This document shows positions 28,261 to 37,852 of a stretch of DNA of 64,000 nucleotides, in pieces (the first letter of the stretch is position 1; every line of letters begins with the position of its first letter). Under the pieces are notes generated by a model. It was not told the origin of the DNA and did no database searches. It saw only the letters and a program-made list of their open reading frames with translations. The stretch comes from JAGTVG01 sp963820995 (GTDB lineage Bacteria; Bacteroidota; Bacteroidia; Cytophagales; Cyclobacteriaceae): NCBI GenBank assembly GCA_963820995.1, contig CAWGCL010000006.1:1-64000 (forward strand), read 5' to 3'. Made by a program: the position numbers and the translations under genes.

Positions 28261-30660
28261 CTAAAACTTGAGCTTAAATTTTATATTGAAAAAGCGGCCT
28301 GACAGGGAGTTTGGAACTGCATAGTATATATTGTTAAAATCTTTTACCCAATAGTAACTTATCTGATTATTTCTACCTGTTAAATTTAACACCTCCAGAC
28401 CTAGCCATATGGATTCCAGGGAATTAATATTTTTCAGGAAAAAGATTTTAGACAGCCCTATGTCTATTCTCTGATAGGATTCTCCTTTAAAAACATTTCT
28501 GTACTCTAGGCTATTAGGTGGCCCAAATGGTAATCCTGATGCGTAATTTAAATTCAGGTATACCCTGTAAGTAGGATTCTTAGGAAGATGATCCTGAAAG
28601 AATATATTAAAGTTTACCAACTGATCAGTTGGCCTGGGTATCATACCCCTATCGTCAATGGACAGATCTTCTTTTGTCGACAAAAATCCTATACTGAACC
28701 AAGACTCATCCCCAGGAACAAATTCTCCGCTAACCCTGAAATCAAATCCTGCTGCATACCCTGTAGCCACATTGTCTGCATAATATCTTATTCTAACATT
28801 ATTAACATCATATGGTATTATATCATCGAGATATTTATAATATGCCTCCAGGATGATTTTAAATGGGCGGCCCCAAAAACTGAAATTATAATCCATTCCG
28901 GCTATCGCATGATAGGATTTTTGAGCATCCACATTAAGATTCAGGCTTCCATCAAATCTTCTGAATTCCCTGTAAAAGGGTTGTTGCTGGTATAATCCCA
29001 GGGCTGCTCGAAAAACCATATTCCTTTTCCATGAAGGAAAATATGAATATTGTATTCGGGGACTTATTAGGAAGTTATTGTTTATGTCGAGGTAGTTAAA
29101 ACGAAGCCCGTAGGTTAACAAATGCTTATTACTGAAGTTAATATGGTGTTGAATATATCCCGTTACTACATTTCCTTTAGTATGGTTATCAGCATCAATA
29201 TATTCAGTGATGGTTACATAATCTGCCGAATCGATAAAACTATATTCATGAATATGATCATCAAATTCCTGATATGCATAGCCAATTCCAAAACCAATAT
29301 GACTTTTATCGGATATAATAAGTTCATTTCGAAGTTCCGCATTTAATATCTGAGCATTTAATTTATTCCTTGCCGATTCAAAATCAGTTCCAATACCCCG
29401 CAAACTGATACATTTATTAAATGTCTCCGATCCCGGTCTTTTATCCACATCGCATATTCTGTAACCTGCTTCTACATCGAAATATTCTCTTTCCTGCGTA
29501 TAATAGTCTGAAAACATTAAATGAGAAGTAAACCTTTCAGTAAATCTGTGGGTTAGCTTGAATGCACCCTGATATGTATTGTAATTCAGTAATTCCCTTC
29601 CTGCAAAAGCAACATAAATATTCAATGGTTGATTAAATGTTCCAAATGTAGTTTCACGACTTTCGGGTATCACTGTGTATTGGTTTTTAGCAAATGCAAA
29701 TAATACACCCAATTCAGTTCTCGGAAGGTTTCCTGTTTTTTTATCCCCCAGACTAAAATTGAAATATGATTGAATGTCAGTATACCTGGGATAGTATTCC
29801 CCTTCTGTTTCAAGAGTATTTAAAAGATATTCTGATCTTTTATGTCTTGCCCCTATGATATATGATATTTTATCTTTTTTAATATTTCCACCTAAATGAA
29901 AACTTCCTCCGAGTAATCCAATAGCTAACGAACCATTAAACTCCTGGGGGGTTTTATATGTAACATTCAGATTGGAAGAGAGTGCATCTCCATATTCAGG
30001 CTGCCAGCCACCTGAAGAGAAATTTACCTCTTTGGTAAGATCCGGATTAATGAAACTTAAACCCTCCTGTTCACCAGATCGAATCAAAAAAGGCCTGTAA
30101 ACCGGAATATCGTTAACATAAATCAGATTTTCATCGAAATTCCCCCCTCTCACTGAATATGTGCTGGAAAGTTCGTTATTACTGACAACCCCAGGTAATG
30201 TTACAAGAACCTGGTTGAAGTCATTAAAAGGGCTTGGCAAATACTCTATATTCTTAGGTTCTATGGTATAAACACTAACCTGATCCCTTACATCCTCATC
30301 AGATGAGGATGTAATGGCTATGCTGTCAAGAACTCTGATCCTTTGCCTTAAGATCACATCTAGCCTCTTATTTTCTCCTGGTTCAAGTCTTAAATTGTCT
30401 TTGTGTATATCGTAGTTCAGGTGTTGTACAATTAAGGTAAAATCAACCCTTGAAGGCAATCGCAACTCATAATGTCCAAGGCTATCAGTAGTTGTGCCAG
30501 TATTGAATTCAGGAATGCTAATTGTAACAGTCTGTATAGGTTTACTTAATGAGTCACTAATGGTCCCGAACAAAACACCCTGCTGTGCCATTAGCATTAT
30601 GGGCATTATGTTTAAGTATATTAATACAATATAAAACTTAATTGAAAAGAGACCTTTCAC
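28261..30660 (-). CDS. TonB-dependent receptor with carboxypeptidase-regulatory-like domain
   Basis: Outer-membrane receptor of about 800 residues. I favour the GTG at 30660, which gives the signal peptide MKGLFSIKFYIVLIYL...MAQQ; an upstream in-frame TTG at 30678 would overlap rpe. A CarboxypepD_reg-like domain (GVLFGTISDSLSKPIQTVTI) is followed by the plug (VLVTLPGVVSNNELSSTYSVRGGNFDENLIYVNDIPVYRP) and a 22-strand barrel ending FNIKFKLKF. No SusD partner follows, so it is not a classical glycan-utilisation pair; siderophore, vitamin or peptide uptake are possible. It follows rpe within a few bases. Confidence 0.92.
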   Translation of the reverse strand: MKGLFSIKFYIVLIYLNIMPIMLMAQQGVLFGTISDSLSKPIQTVTISIPEFNTGTTTDSLGHYELRLPSRVDFTLIVQHLNYDIHKDNLRLEPGENKRLDVILRQRIRVLDSIAITSSSDEDVRDQVSVYTIEPKNIEYLPSPFNDFNQVLVTLPGVVSNNELSSTYSVRGGNFDENLIYVNDIPVYRPFLIRSGEQEGLSFINPDLTKEVNFSSGGWQPEYGDALSSNLNVTYKTPQEFNGSLAIGLLGGSFHLGGNIKKDKISYIIGARHKRSEYLLNTLETEGEYYPRYTDIQSYFNFSLGDKKTGNLPRTELGVLFAFAKNQYTVIPESRETTFGTFNQPLNIYVAFAGRELLNYNTYQGAFKLTHRFTERFTSHLMFSDYYTQEREYFDVEAGYRICDVDKRPGSETFNKCISLRGIGTDFESARNKLNAQILNAELRNELIISDKSHIGFGIGYAYQEFDDHIHEYSFIDSADYVTITEYIDADNHTKGNVVTGYIQHHINFSNKHLLTYGLRFNYLDINNNFLISPRIQYSYFPSWKRNMVFRAALGLYQQQPFYREFRRFDGSLNLNVDAQKSYHAIAGMDYNFSFWGRPFKIILEAYYKYLDDIIPYDVNNVRIRYYADNVATGYAAGFDFRVSGEFVPGDESWFSIGFLSTKEDLSIDDRGMIPRPTDQLVNFNIFFQDHLPKNPTYRVYLNLNYASGLPFGPPNSLEYRNVFKGESYQRIDIGLSKIFFLKNINSLESIWLGLEVLNLTGRNNQISYYWVKDFNNIYYAVPNSLSGRFFNIKFKLKF

Positions 30661-30670
30661 CCTGGAAGAA

Positions 30671-31321
30671 TCAAACAATATTTTTTAATAGATTTATTGT
30701 ATTCGTTGGGTTTTCTGACTTGAACACAAATGTGCCAGCAACAAATACATCAACGCCGGCTTCATACAATTGTTTTATGTTTTGAGTAGAAATACCACCA
30801 TCCACTTGAATTAAAAGTTCTGGATTGACTTCTTTCGTAAGAGCCCTTAGGTCTCTGATCTTTTCAAACGAAGATTCAATAAAATTCTGCCCACCAAATC
30901 CTGGATTTACTGTCATTATTAAGACCATATCCAGGTCCTTAAGAATTGGTTTTAATAACCCTATATCACTATGAGGATTGAGCGCTACGCCTGCTTTAGC
31001 TCCTGTTTTTTTTATCTGTTGAATAGTACTATGTAAATGAGTACAGGCCTCATAATGAACCGTGATCATATATGCCCCAGATTCGGCAAATCTTTCGATA
31101 TATTGCTCCGGGTTAACTATCATCAGATGGACATCGAGAGGTTTTTTGGAATAGGAATGAATTGATTTTATTATGGCGAACCCAAATGAAATGTTTGGAA
31201 CAAAAACACCATCCATGATGTCTAAATGAATCCAATCTGCTTCACTTTTATTGATCAATTCGATTTGCGACCTGAGATCTGAAAAATCAGCATTTAAAAT
31301 TGATGGAGATATAATAGCCAT
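30671..31321 (-). CDS. rpe: Ribulose-phosphate 3-epimerase
   Basis: Interconverts D-ribulose 5-phosphate and D-xylulose 5-phosphate in the pentose phosphate pathway; cytoplasmic TIM barrel of 216 residues, the usual length. Visible family motifs: SILNADFSDL at the N-terminus, HLDIMDGVFVPNISFG near residue 33 (metal-binding His and catalytic Asp), VHLMIVNPE near 65, MTVNPGFGGQNFI near 138 and VDGGIS near 173. It lies between the T9SS protease and the TonB receptor genes on one strand. Confidence 0.97.
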   Translation of the reverse strand: MAIISPSILNADFSDLRSQIELINKSEADWIHLDIMDGVFVPNISFGFAIIKSIHSYSKKPLDVHLMIVNPEQYIERFAESGAYMITVHYEACTHLHSTIQQIKKTGAKAGVALNPHSDIGLLKPILKDLDMVLIMTVNPGFGGQNFIESSFEKIRDLRALTKEVNPELLIQVDGGISTQNIKQLYEAGVDVFVAGTFVFKSENPTNTINLLKNIV

Positions 31322-31345
31322 ATATTTTGGTTTTAAATCAAAAAA

Positions 31346-32995
31346 TCAGGGGATAAGGATCTTTGCCTTTCCACAATCTTTTCCAGAATATAAATGTAGA
31401 ACGTAAATTCCTGTTGATAATTTTTTCAGATCAAGCTCAAACCTGTTTCCTCTTTCTATTTTTTCTGCTTTATAATTGAATACCATTGAACCATTCAGAT
31501 CAAAAATCTGGATATCAATATCATTACCAGAAGATCCGGGATTTAATATTTCCACAAATAATCTGTGATTTTTTACAGGATTCGGATAGATTTTATACCC
31601 CTTATCTGAAAGATCATCATCTAAAGAGGTTATTTCAGATTGAATAGCCTTGAAGTCTGGAATCCCAAATCCAATTAAAGTGTCAGGATTGCTATATTGT
31701 GAGCTTCCTTTTTTAATTAATTCTATTACTTCCATATTATTCAAGTCAGGATAGGCCTGCCAGACTCCAGCTGCTAAACCGGCAACCAATGGAGCTGCAT
31801 ATGAAGTTCCTGATCCGGAGGTCAGCAAACCATTCCAGCCAACAATACTGGTTCCTTTGCCAAGTGCACTTACCTCAGGTTTTATCCGGTCATCATATGT
31901 TGGACCCATTGAACTGAAGATCTGATATACCTCATCTTCATTAACAGCCCCAACGGAAATTACTGAATCAGCATCTGCAGGAGCAACCATCTTTCTCCAC
32001 AAGGCATCATCTCCTTCATTACCTACGCTAACAACACAGAGTATCCCTTTCGAAGCTGCTATATCCGTAACCTGTGTGATAATTGCTGTATTTCCATCCA
32101 TATCTTCATAGCTATAATCCATGGAAGGATCATCAAAAGTATTATAACCTAATGATGTATTTATTATGTCTACGCCAATACTGTCTGCATATTCCGTTGC
32201 GAACAGCCAATTATATTCTTCAATAATGTATTCTGTTGGCACATCTTCTGTTACACAAAGAATTACTTCCGCATCCGGTGCCACTCCAACAAAAACATCT
32301 TCGAAATATGCGCTTATAGTAGAAAGCACACTAGTTCCATGGTCATCATACCTGTAAATGTTATTTGAATTCTCTACGAAGTCCCATGTGGCTATTACCT
32401 TGTTGTTTTCATACATCCGGGTAAAATATGGGCTGATATTCGTGCCAATAAATCCGGCATCAAAAATGGCTATCATTTTGCCCTGTCCTGAAAATCCTGC
32501 TGAATGCATTTCCTCCGCACCAATCATATCATTTTGAGTTGCATTAGCCAGTTCCGACTTCCTGGAGGCCATATCCGGAAATTCTGAGGTAGCGGATTCG
32601 TTTACTGATTGAGGATTCAGTCTCTCACCAGGAGCTACATACTTTACTTCCTGAACGTAGCTGAGTTGTTCAATATCCGGTACCTTGGATTCATCTGCTT
32701 CGACAAGTACACCGTTAAGCCATTTGGTCTGATAAAAAACAGTAACACCTTCCAGACTATTTACACCATTTATATAAACACCATTTACAGGGAGATCCTG
32801 AAGAGTTATTGGAATATTATATTTTAGTCTTCTTTCGATTGCCCTTTCCGACAAATATGCCTCGGGATTTTCACGTGTGTAAACAGATTCGAATTTCGTG
32901 TCAAAAAAAACCATATACCTGTTCACTTGTGCAGATACCTGATTCACATATATTATGAACACAAAGGTTATTGTTACCAATTTACTCATTCCCAT
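31346..32995 (-). CDS. S8 family serine protease with T9SS C-terminal domain
   Basis: Secreted subtilisin-like protease of 549 residues. Signal peptide ends near NQVSAQ, followed by a propeptide-like region. The catalytic triad is Asp179 (IAIFDAGF), His219 (DDHGTSVLS) and Ser398 (SGSGTSYAAPLVAG), with oxyanion Asn326 (SVGNEGDD). The last 85 or so residues form a type A Por-secretion sorting domain (YKIYPNPVKNHRLFVEI ... LSTGIYVLHLYSGKDCGKAKILIP). It should be exported by type IX secretion to the cell surface or medium. Its start overlaps the end of the upstream lipoprotein gene by 14 bp, which suggests coupled translation. Confidence 0.95.
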   Translation of the reverse strand: MGMSKLVTITFVFIIYVNQVSAQVNRYMVFFDTKFESVYTRENPEAYLSERAIERRLKYNIPITLQDLPVNGVYINGVNSLEGVTVFYQTKWLNGVLVEADESKVPDIEQLSYVQEVKYVAPGERLNPQSVNESATSEFPDMASRKSELANATQNDMIGAEEMHSAGFSGQGKMIAIFDAGFIGTNISPYFTRMYENNKVIATWDFVENSNNIYRYDDHGTSVLSTISAYFEDVFVGVAPDAEVILCVTEDVPTEYIIEEYNWLFATEYADSIGVDIINTSLGYNTFDDPSMDYSYEDMDGNTAIITQVTDIAASKGILCVVSVGNEGDDALWRKMVAPADADSVISVGAVNEDEVYQIFSSMGPTYDDRIKPEVSALGKGTSIVGWNGLLTSGSGTSYAAPLVAGLAAGVWQAYPDLNNMEVIELIKKGSSQYSNPDTLIGFGIPDFKAIQSEITSLDDDLSDKGYKIYPNPVKNHRLFVEILNPGSSGNDIDIQIFDLNGSMVFNYKAEKIERGNRFELDLKKLSTGIYVLHLYSGKDCGKAKILIP

Positions 32996-33704
32996 ACCCT
33001 ATCAATTCCTGCTTGAAGTCCATACCTTGTTCAATAATTTGTTGTCCAAGGCATTCATTTTCAGTACAATAGTACAAAATAATAGTTTCTTTATAAATAA
33101 GACCTACATTCTCTGCATAAATTTCGCTTCTTATGTCCTTCATTACTATAGAATCCGGATTATATGCCTGGATTACCTTTAGCGTAGAGTTATAATCAAT
33201 ATTTCTTGAAGTAAAAAATTGATATGTATCTTCATAGCTGTATAACTCCTCTTCATATATATTAAAGGCATTCCCGTCCCATTGTTTTTGATCTAATACA
33301 GGAAATATTAACTTGGTGAAAGGAATATTATTTTCAGTGACAACTACATTGGTTTCTGATTTTATAACCGTCCATACCGAATCGATTTCCCAGGCAAGTG
33401 TGTCATTAGATCTTTTATATCGGTTCAAAGAAAATGTAGTGCTGCCTGTCTGGTTAATATAACTTTCCCCTACTTCTTCTTTTAAAAAATATCTGACGGT
33501 ATCAGGATGGTCCAAAATGGAGTATTTAATTTGTGTAATCTCGTATTCTCTATAGTCTCCTGTTGAAAGTGGATAAAAAGCTTGCCCTGTTTCTGCCGGA
33601 TCGATTTCAATTACTGAATCACAACCCAATGCATATACCAGGATAATTCCTGAAAGGAGTACTATCAGATTGGTAATTAATGGCTTAACTCTGGTTGCTT
33701 TCAA
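32982..33704 (-). CDS. Hypothetical lipoprotein
   Basis: About 240 residues. There is no ATG near the 5' end. A TTG at 33704 gives a textbook lipoprotein signal (MKATRVKPLITNL...YALGC, Cys28), so I prefer it to a TTG at 33740, which would make an overlong leader overlapping the transporter gene. The mature part is beta-rich with pairs such as FYPLSTGDYREYEI and ends near a CTENEC cysteine pair. No known domain recognised. It sits between the nucleoside transporter and the T9SS protease in a tight run of genes. Confidence 0.72.
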   Translation of the reverse strand: MKATRVKPLITNLIVLLSGIILVYALGCDSVIEIDPAETGQAFYPLSTGDYREYEITQIKYSILDHPDTVRYFLKEEVGESYINQTGSTTFSLNRYKRSNDTLAWEIDSVWTVIKSETNVVVTENNIPFTKLIFPVLDQKQWDGNAFNIYEEELYSYEDTYQFFTSRNIDYNSTLKVIQAYNPDSIVMKDIRSEIYAENVGLIYKETIILYYCTENECLGQQIIEQGMDFKQELIGYGNE

Positions 33705-33736
33705 AACGTTTGACAGGAAATATATTACAAAGATAA

Positions 33737-35026
33737 TCAAACCATAATGGCCCCTGCAATAGTTGCTGTCATTAATGTAGCCAGTGTTGCTGCGAGCAGT
33801 GCTTTTAAGCCTAGACGGGAAAGGTCAGCTTGCCTGTTTGGGGCTATTCCTCCTATCCCTCCCACCTGAATTGCTATACTGCTGAAATTTGAAAACCCAC
33901 AAAGGGCATAGGTTGAGATTATTACGGATTTTTCACTTAACATATTCTCTCTAAGCAGGTCACTTAAACTCTCATATGCTACAAATTCATTAATCACAGT
34001 CTTTTGACCAATCAGGCTTCCTACCTGCAATGTTTCTGACCAGTCAACACCAATTGCAAATGCAAAAATCCTGAAAACCTGACCTAATAGATATTCCAGT
34101 GATAATCCACTGAATTGTCCGTCGGTATTTGAAATTATAATTTCATTAAGTCCTGTCCAGGCTCCAATCATATCTCTTAGAATATAATTCAACAGAAAAA
34201 TAATTGCGATAAATGCGAGCAGCATGGCGCCTATATTTAAAGCAAGTTTCAATCCTTCTGATGCTCCCCTTGCGAGGGCATCGATCAGGTTAACACCCAT
34301 TTGATCTTGCGAAACAGTCAAATCTTTATCAATCTTATCAAATTCCCGTTCCGGTATTATCATTTTGGACATAACGATAGCAGCCGGTGCATTCATAATC
34401 GAAGCGCTTAAAAGGTAAGCTGCAAATCGTGCCTGTTCAGTTGGATCATCTCCTCCAAGAAAGGTTACATACCCCGCGAGAACACCACCTGCTATGGTAG
34501 CCATTCCACCTGTCATAAGGCACATGAGTTCCGATTTGGTCATTTTGGATATGAAAGGTTTAACCAGCAAAGGTGCCTCTGTTTGTCCCAGAAATATATT
34601 ACCTGCAGCTGAAAGGCTTTCAGCACCTGATAATCGCATGGTTCGAACCATAACCCAGGCTATTCCTTTTACAATAAATTGCAGAACACCAAGATAGTAC
34701 AGGCCAGTTGAAATGGATGCAAAGAAAATGACGGTAGGAAGCACCCTGAAAGCGAAAATATATCCATAATCAGTTCGTGCAAGTCCGTTGAACAGAAATT
34801 GTGCCCCATCATTTGAGAAGCTAAGGAGCTTCACAAAGCCGCGGCTGATCCAGTCAAACATACCTTCAACGAATGGAACTTGTGTTATCAGAATCCCAAA
34901 TAACAACTGCAGGCCAATACCCATGCCCACAAGTTTCCAGTCTATGTGTTTTTTATCTCTTGAGAAAGCATAGGCCACCAGAAGTAAAAATATCAGGCCG
35001 AACAAACCTCTGAAAATCGCAACCAT
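33737..35026 (-). CDS. Concentrative nucleoside transporter (NupC/CNT family)
   Basis: Inner-membrane nucleoside:cation symporter of 429 residues with about 10 hydrophobic segments. CNT hallmarks are visible: an N-terminal GxxxLQLLFG-type stretch (GMGIGLQLLFGILITQVPF), GNIFLGQTEAPLLVKPFI near residue 140, LMTGGMATIAGGVLAGYVTFLG near 170 and a late CGFSNFSSIAIQVGGIGGIAP near 378. It imports nucleosides for salvage. It is 13 bp downstream of the bifunctional nuclease gene, a pairing that would suit nucleic-acid turnover, although this is an inference. Confidence 0.95.
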   Translation of the reverse strand: MVAIFRGLFGLIFLLLVAYAFSRDKKHIDWKLVGMGIGLQLLFGILITQVPFVEGMFDWISRGFVKLLSFSNDGAQFLFNGLARTDYGYIFAFRVLPTVIFFASISTGLYYLGVLQFIVKGIAWVMVRTMRLSGAESLSAAGNIFLGQTEAPLLVKPFISKMTKSELMCLMTGGMATIAGGVLAGYVTFLGGDDPTEQARFAAYLLSASIMNAPAAIVMSKMIIPEREFDKIDKDLTVSQDQMGVNLIDALARGASEGLKLALNIGAMLLAFIAIIFLLNYILRDMIGAWTGLNEIIISNTDGQFSGLSLEYLLGQVFRIFAFAIGVDWSETLQVGSLIGQKTVINEFVAYESLSDLLRENMLSEKSVIISTYALCGFSNFSSIAIQVGGIGGIAPNRQADLSRLGLKALLAATLATLMTATIAGAIMV

Positions 35027-35039
35027 ATTTAATTATAAA

Positions 35040-35645
35040 TTAATTCCTTCTGTTCAACTCATCGCGGATTTTGGCAGCTTTTTCATAATCTTCCTCTTCC
35101 AAAGCCTTATTCAGCATCTCTTTTAACTTATCATAAGAATGATCCTTTAGAGGTTTATCCTGAGATGGACTTGAAGTTTTAGGTTCTTCCTTAGTTATTT
35201 CTGCAGTTAGATCTGAAGCTTCATCATCTGACTCATCAGTAAGTATGATGCCTGCATCAGTCATTATTTTTTCGTAGGTAAAGATTGGCGCATTGAATCT
35301 TAAACCTATGGCTATTGCATCAGACGGACGCGCGTCTATTTCTACAGTCTTATTGTCATTTTCGCAAACGATCTTAGCGAAAAACACACCTTCTTTCAGA
35401 TCGGAAATTACAATCTCTTTGATGGTATAGTTAAAAGAATGCCCGAATGATTTAAAAAGGTCATGAGTCATAGGACGGTTAGGGATAATTTTTTCGATTT
35501 CAATGGCTATTGCCTGAGCTTCAAACATACCAATAATAATAGGCAGCCGACGGTTCCCGTCCGTCTCACCAAGTACGAGGGCAAAAGATCCTGATTGCGA
35601 TTGACTGGACGATAATCCCAGTATTTCCAGTTGAATTTTCTCCAC
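35040..35645 (-). CDS. Bifunctional nuclease family protein with UVR motif
   Basis: 201-residue protein starting with GTG. Residues 1-130 are a BFN (DUF151) domain: SFALVLGETDGNRRLPIIIGMFEAQAIAIE, then KTVEIDARPSDAIAIGLRFNAPIF. An acidic linker follows. The C-terminus is a UVR (UvrB/UvrC) helical motif, YDKLKEMLNKALEEEDYEKAAKIRDELNRRN. Plant and bacterial BFN proteins have reported nuclease activity; the UVR tail mediates protein contacts in UvrB and Clp-associated proteins. It is 9 bp after etfA. Confidence 0.92.
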   Translation of the reverse strand: MEKIQLEILGLSSSQSQSGSFALVLGETDGNRRLPIIIGMFEAQAIAIEIEKIIPNRPMTHDLFKSFGHSFNYTIKEIVISDLKEGVFFAKIVCENDNKTVEIDARPSDAIAIGLRFNAPIFTYEKIMTDAGIILTDESDDEASDLTAEITKEEPKTSSPSQDKPLKDHSYDKLKEMLNKALEEEDYEKAAKIRDELNRRN

Positions 35646-35654
35646 GCTAAAAAA

Positions 35655-36620
35655 TTATTTATTTTCTCGAATAACTTCAATTAATTTAGGAACAACCTCA
35701 AAAGCATCTCCAACAATTCCATAATCTGCATTTTTAAAAAATGGCGCTTCAGGATCATTGTTAATAACAACAATAACTTTCGAGGAACTTACTCCGGCTA
35801 AATGCTGAATTGCTCCTGATATTCCAATTGCAATATACAAATTTGGCGCTACTTTTATGCCGGTTTGACCAACATGTTCATGATGTGGCCTCCACCCTAC
35901 ATCGGACACAGGCTTACTGCAGCCAATGGCAGCTCCAAGTTCATCGGCCAGTTTTTCAACCATATCCCAATTTTCAGGGCCTTTTAATCCTCTTCCGGCA
36001 GAAACCACAATATCTGCTTCCGGCAACAAGACTTTCCCTGTAGATTTATCTGTACCTGTAATTACAGCATCATTCAAATCTGGATTTACCTTCAAATCGG
36101 AAATTTCAATTTGAGGATTTTTCTGATTCTCGATTAATCCTACGGCGTTTCTTCTAATTGAGATGATCTTCTTTGAAGAGGTTAAAACCAAATTTTCAAA
36201 AGCCTTTCCTGAATATATACTTCTGCGGACTATAAATTCTTTTTCTGTGTTTGGTAATTCCGTAACATTAGTTGCAATACTTGCATTTTGTAGAATTGCA
36301 ATTTTTGCAGCAATTGGATCGGACAGGGCTGATTGTGCGGTAATAAAAAGATCTGCTGATTCATCGTTCATGATTTGATTAAGAGCACTGGCGTAAACAT
36401 TTATTACCGCTTGGTTAAAAGCTGGATCATTTACATGGATCAATTTATCACATCCATATTTTCCTGTTCTTGTTGGTTGCAACGATTCCAGTTCTCCAAA
36501 AACCACCCCTATTACAGTAGCATTTTCGTTTTTTGATATCTCACTGGCATAGGATATAGCTTCCAGGGATGTGTTCCTGATGTTTGATCCTTCTTTTTCT
36601 AAAAATACGATTATAGACAT
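35655..36620 (-). CDS. etfA: Electron transfer flavoprotein subunit alpha
   Basis: 321-residue subunit holding the FAD domain. The C-terminal half shows the typical block VVSAGRGLKGPENWDMVEKLADELGAAIGCSKPVSDVGWRP, then QTGIKVAPNLYIAIGISGAIQHLAGV and VVINNDPEAPFFKNADYGIVGD. With EtfB it accepts electrons from acyl-CoA dehydrogenases and passes them to the quinone pool. It is 9 bp after etfB in the same operon. Confidence 0.97.
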   Translation of the reverse strand: MSIIVFLEKEGSNIRNTSLEAISYASEISKNENATVIGVVFGELESLQPTRTGKYGCDKLIHVNDPAFNQAVINVYASALNQIMNDESADLFITAQSALSDPIAAKIAILQNASIATNVTELPNTEKEFIVRRSIYSGKAFENLVLTSSKKIISIRRNAVGLIENQKNPQIEISDLKVNPDLNDAVITGTDKSTGKVLLPEADIVVSAGRGLKGPENWDMVEKLADELGAAIGCSKPVSDVGWRPHHEHVGQTGIKVAPNLYIAIGISGAIQHLAGVSSSKVIVVINNDPEAPFFKNADYGIVGDAFEVVPKLIEVIRENK

Positions 36621-36629
36621 TGCGCTTGG

Positions 36630-37367
36630 TTAAATCACTTTTGCTTCATTCCTTAATAATTCATGAAGTTTTTCAACATCATTGGGATCAATGAGTTGTA
36701 TACCTCCTTTTTCCGCCGGTAGTTCAAAATTTTTATTACTTGAACGGGATGCAGATTCATATGCCTCAATAACCTGAAAAGGTTTTGTTCGTGCAGTCAT
36801 TATTCCTCTCATATTTGGAATTTTCCATTCTGCAATCGGTTCCTGACAACCAGCTATCAATGGCAGACTTGCTTCTAGATATTCCTTACCGCCTTCTATC
36901 TCTCTGGTCATTTCTACTTTCCCTTCATTGGCAACAAGCTGCATTACAGGAGAGAAAGCAGGGATTCCAAGCAACTCTCCTACCAGGGAGTGAACTATTC
37001 CACCATTAAAATCAATAGATTCCCTGCCCATCAATATCAGGTCATATGGCGTTTCCTTTATATGATTTGCAATTTGGGATGCTACATAAAATGTATCATT
37101 AGGATCAGCATCTATCCTCACCGCCTCATCAGCACCAATGGCTAGAGCACGCCGTAGGCTAGGATCGGATTCGGACCTGCCCACGTTCAGTACTGTAACA
37201 TGGGCAGCATTTGAAGATTTCATATCAACTGCCTTCGATATTGCATAATCTTCATACGGGCCAATTATATACTGAACATTCGTACTGTCAAATTTTGTGT
37301 TGTTATCTGAAAAAGCAATTTTTGACGTTGTATCAGGTACGTGTGTTATACAAACAAGAATTTTCAT
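36630..37367 (-). CDS. etfB: Electron transfer flavoprotein subunit beta
   Basis: Soluble AMP/FAD-site subunit, about 245 residues from the ATG at 37367 (MKILVCITHVPDTTSKI). An in-frame TTG seven codons upstream lacks support. Family features: the N-terminal KILVCI strand, DPNDTFYVASQIANHIKETPYDLILMGRESIDFNGG near residue 90 and a C-terminal arm that wraps EtfA. First gene of the run etfB-etfA-BFN-CNT, followed closely by further genes. The neighbouring divergent gene is the small TPR gene at 37445. Confidence 0.96.
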   Translation of the reverse strand: MKILVCITHVPDTTSKIAFSDNNTKFDSTNVQYIIGPYEDYAISKAVDMKSSNAAHVTVLNVGRSESDPSLRRALAIGADEAVRIDADPNDTFYVASQIANHIKETPYDLILMGRESIDFNGGIVHSLVGELLGIPAFSPVMQLVANEGKVEMTREIEGGKEYLEASLPLIAGCQEPIAEWKIPNMRGIMTARTKPFQVIEAYESASRSSNKNFELPAEKGGIQLIDPNDVEKLHELLRNEAKVI

Positions 37368-37444
37368 ACATGATGAGATTTTATCCAAATTTATATCACC
37401 TGATTAAGATAAAGAACTATATTCAAAATTAAAATTATTCAATA

Positions 37445-37771
37445 ATGAATGATCGGATAAATGAATTGAAAAAACTGTTGCAGGATGATCCGGAGGATAC
37501 ATTTTTATATTATGCATTGGGTTTGGAGTATATTAAAAAAGGTGATCCCGAACTGGCTCTTGAACGTTTTGAAATTCTTCTGAATAAATATCCAGAGTAT
37601 CTTCCAGTATATTACCAGGCCGCTCAACTATATGTGGAAAAGGGTGACTTTCAGAAGGCCCGAAGTACTTTTGAATATGGGATGGTACTTGCCAGAAGAC
37701 TTCAAGAAATGAAAACCCATCAGGAATTATCAAATGCCTATAATAATTTCCTACAGGAAATTGATGAATAA
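37445..37771 (+). CDS. Small TPR protein
   Basis: 108-residue cytoplasmic protein with about two and a half TPR units: DTFLYYALGLEYIKKGDPELALERFEILLNKYPEYLPVYYQAAQLYVEKGDFQKARSTFEYGM. There is no signal peptide. A small adaptor for protein contacts; the partner is unknown. The only plus-strand gene between 27.5 and 48.1 kb, divergent from etfB and convergent with rplT. The spacing to etfB is 77 bp, so their promoters overlap. Confidence 0.85.
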   Translation: MNDRINELKKLLQDDPEDTFLYYALGLEYIKKGDPELALERFEILLNKYPEYLPVYYQAAQLYVEKGDFQKARSTFEYGMVLARRLQEMKTHQELSNAYNNFLQEIDE

Positions 37772-37805
37772 CAGCGAATCACATGTAAAAGGATCGAAAA
37801 CAAAA

Positions 37806-37832
37806 AAAAGCCAGATTATAAATCTGGCTTTT
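37806..37832. terminator. Bidirectional terminator between the TPR gene and rplT
   Basis: AAAAGCCAGATT (37806-37817) pairs with AATCTGGCTTTT (37821-37832) over a 3-nt loop, with an A-run before and a T-run after. It suits both the plus-strand TPR gene and the end of the minus-strand ribosomal operon. Confidence 0.85.
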
Positions 37833-37852
37833 CAGTATTTTATTTAATAAAT

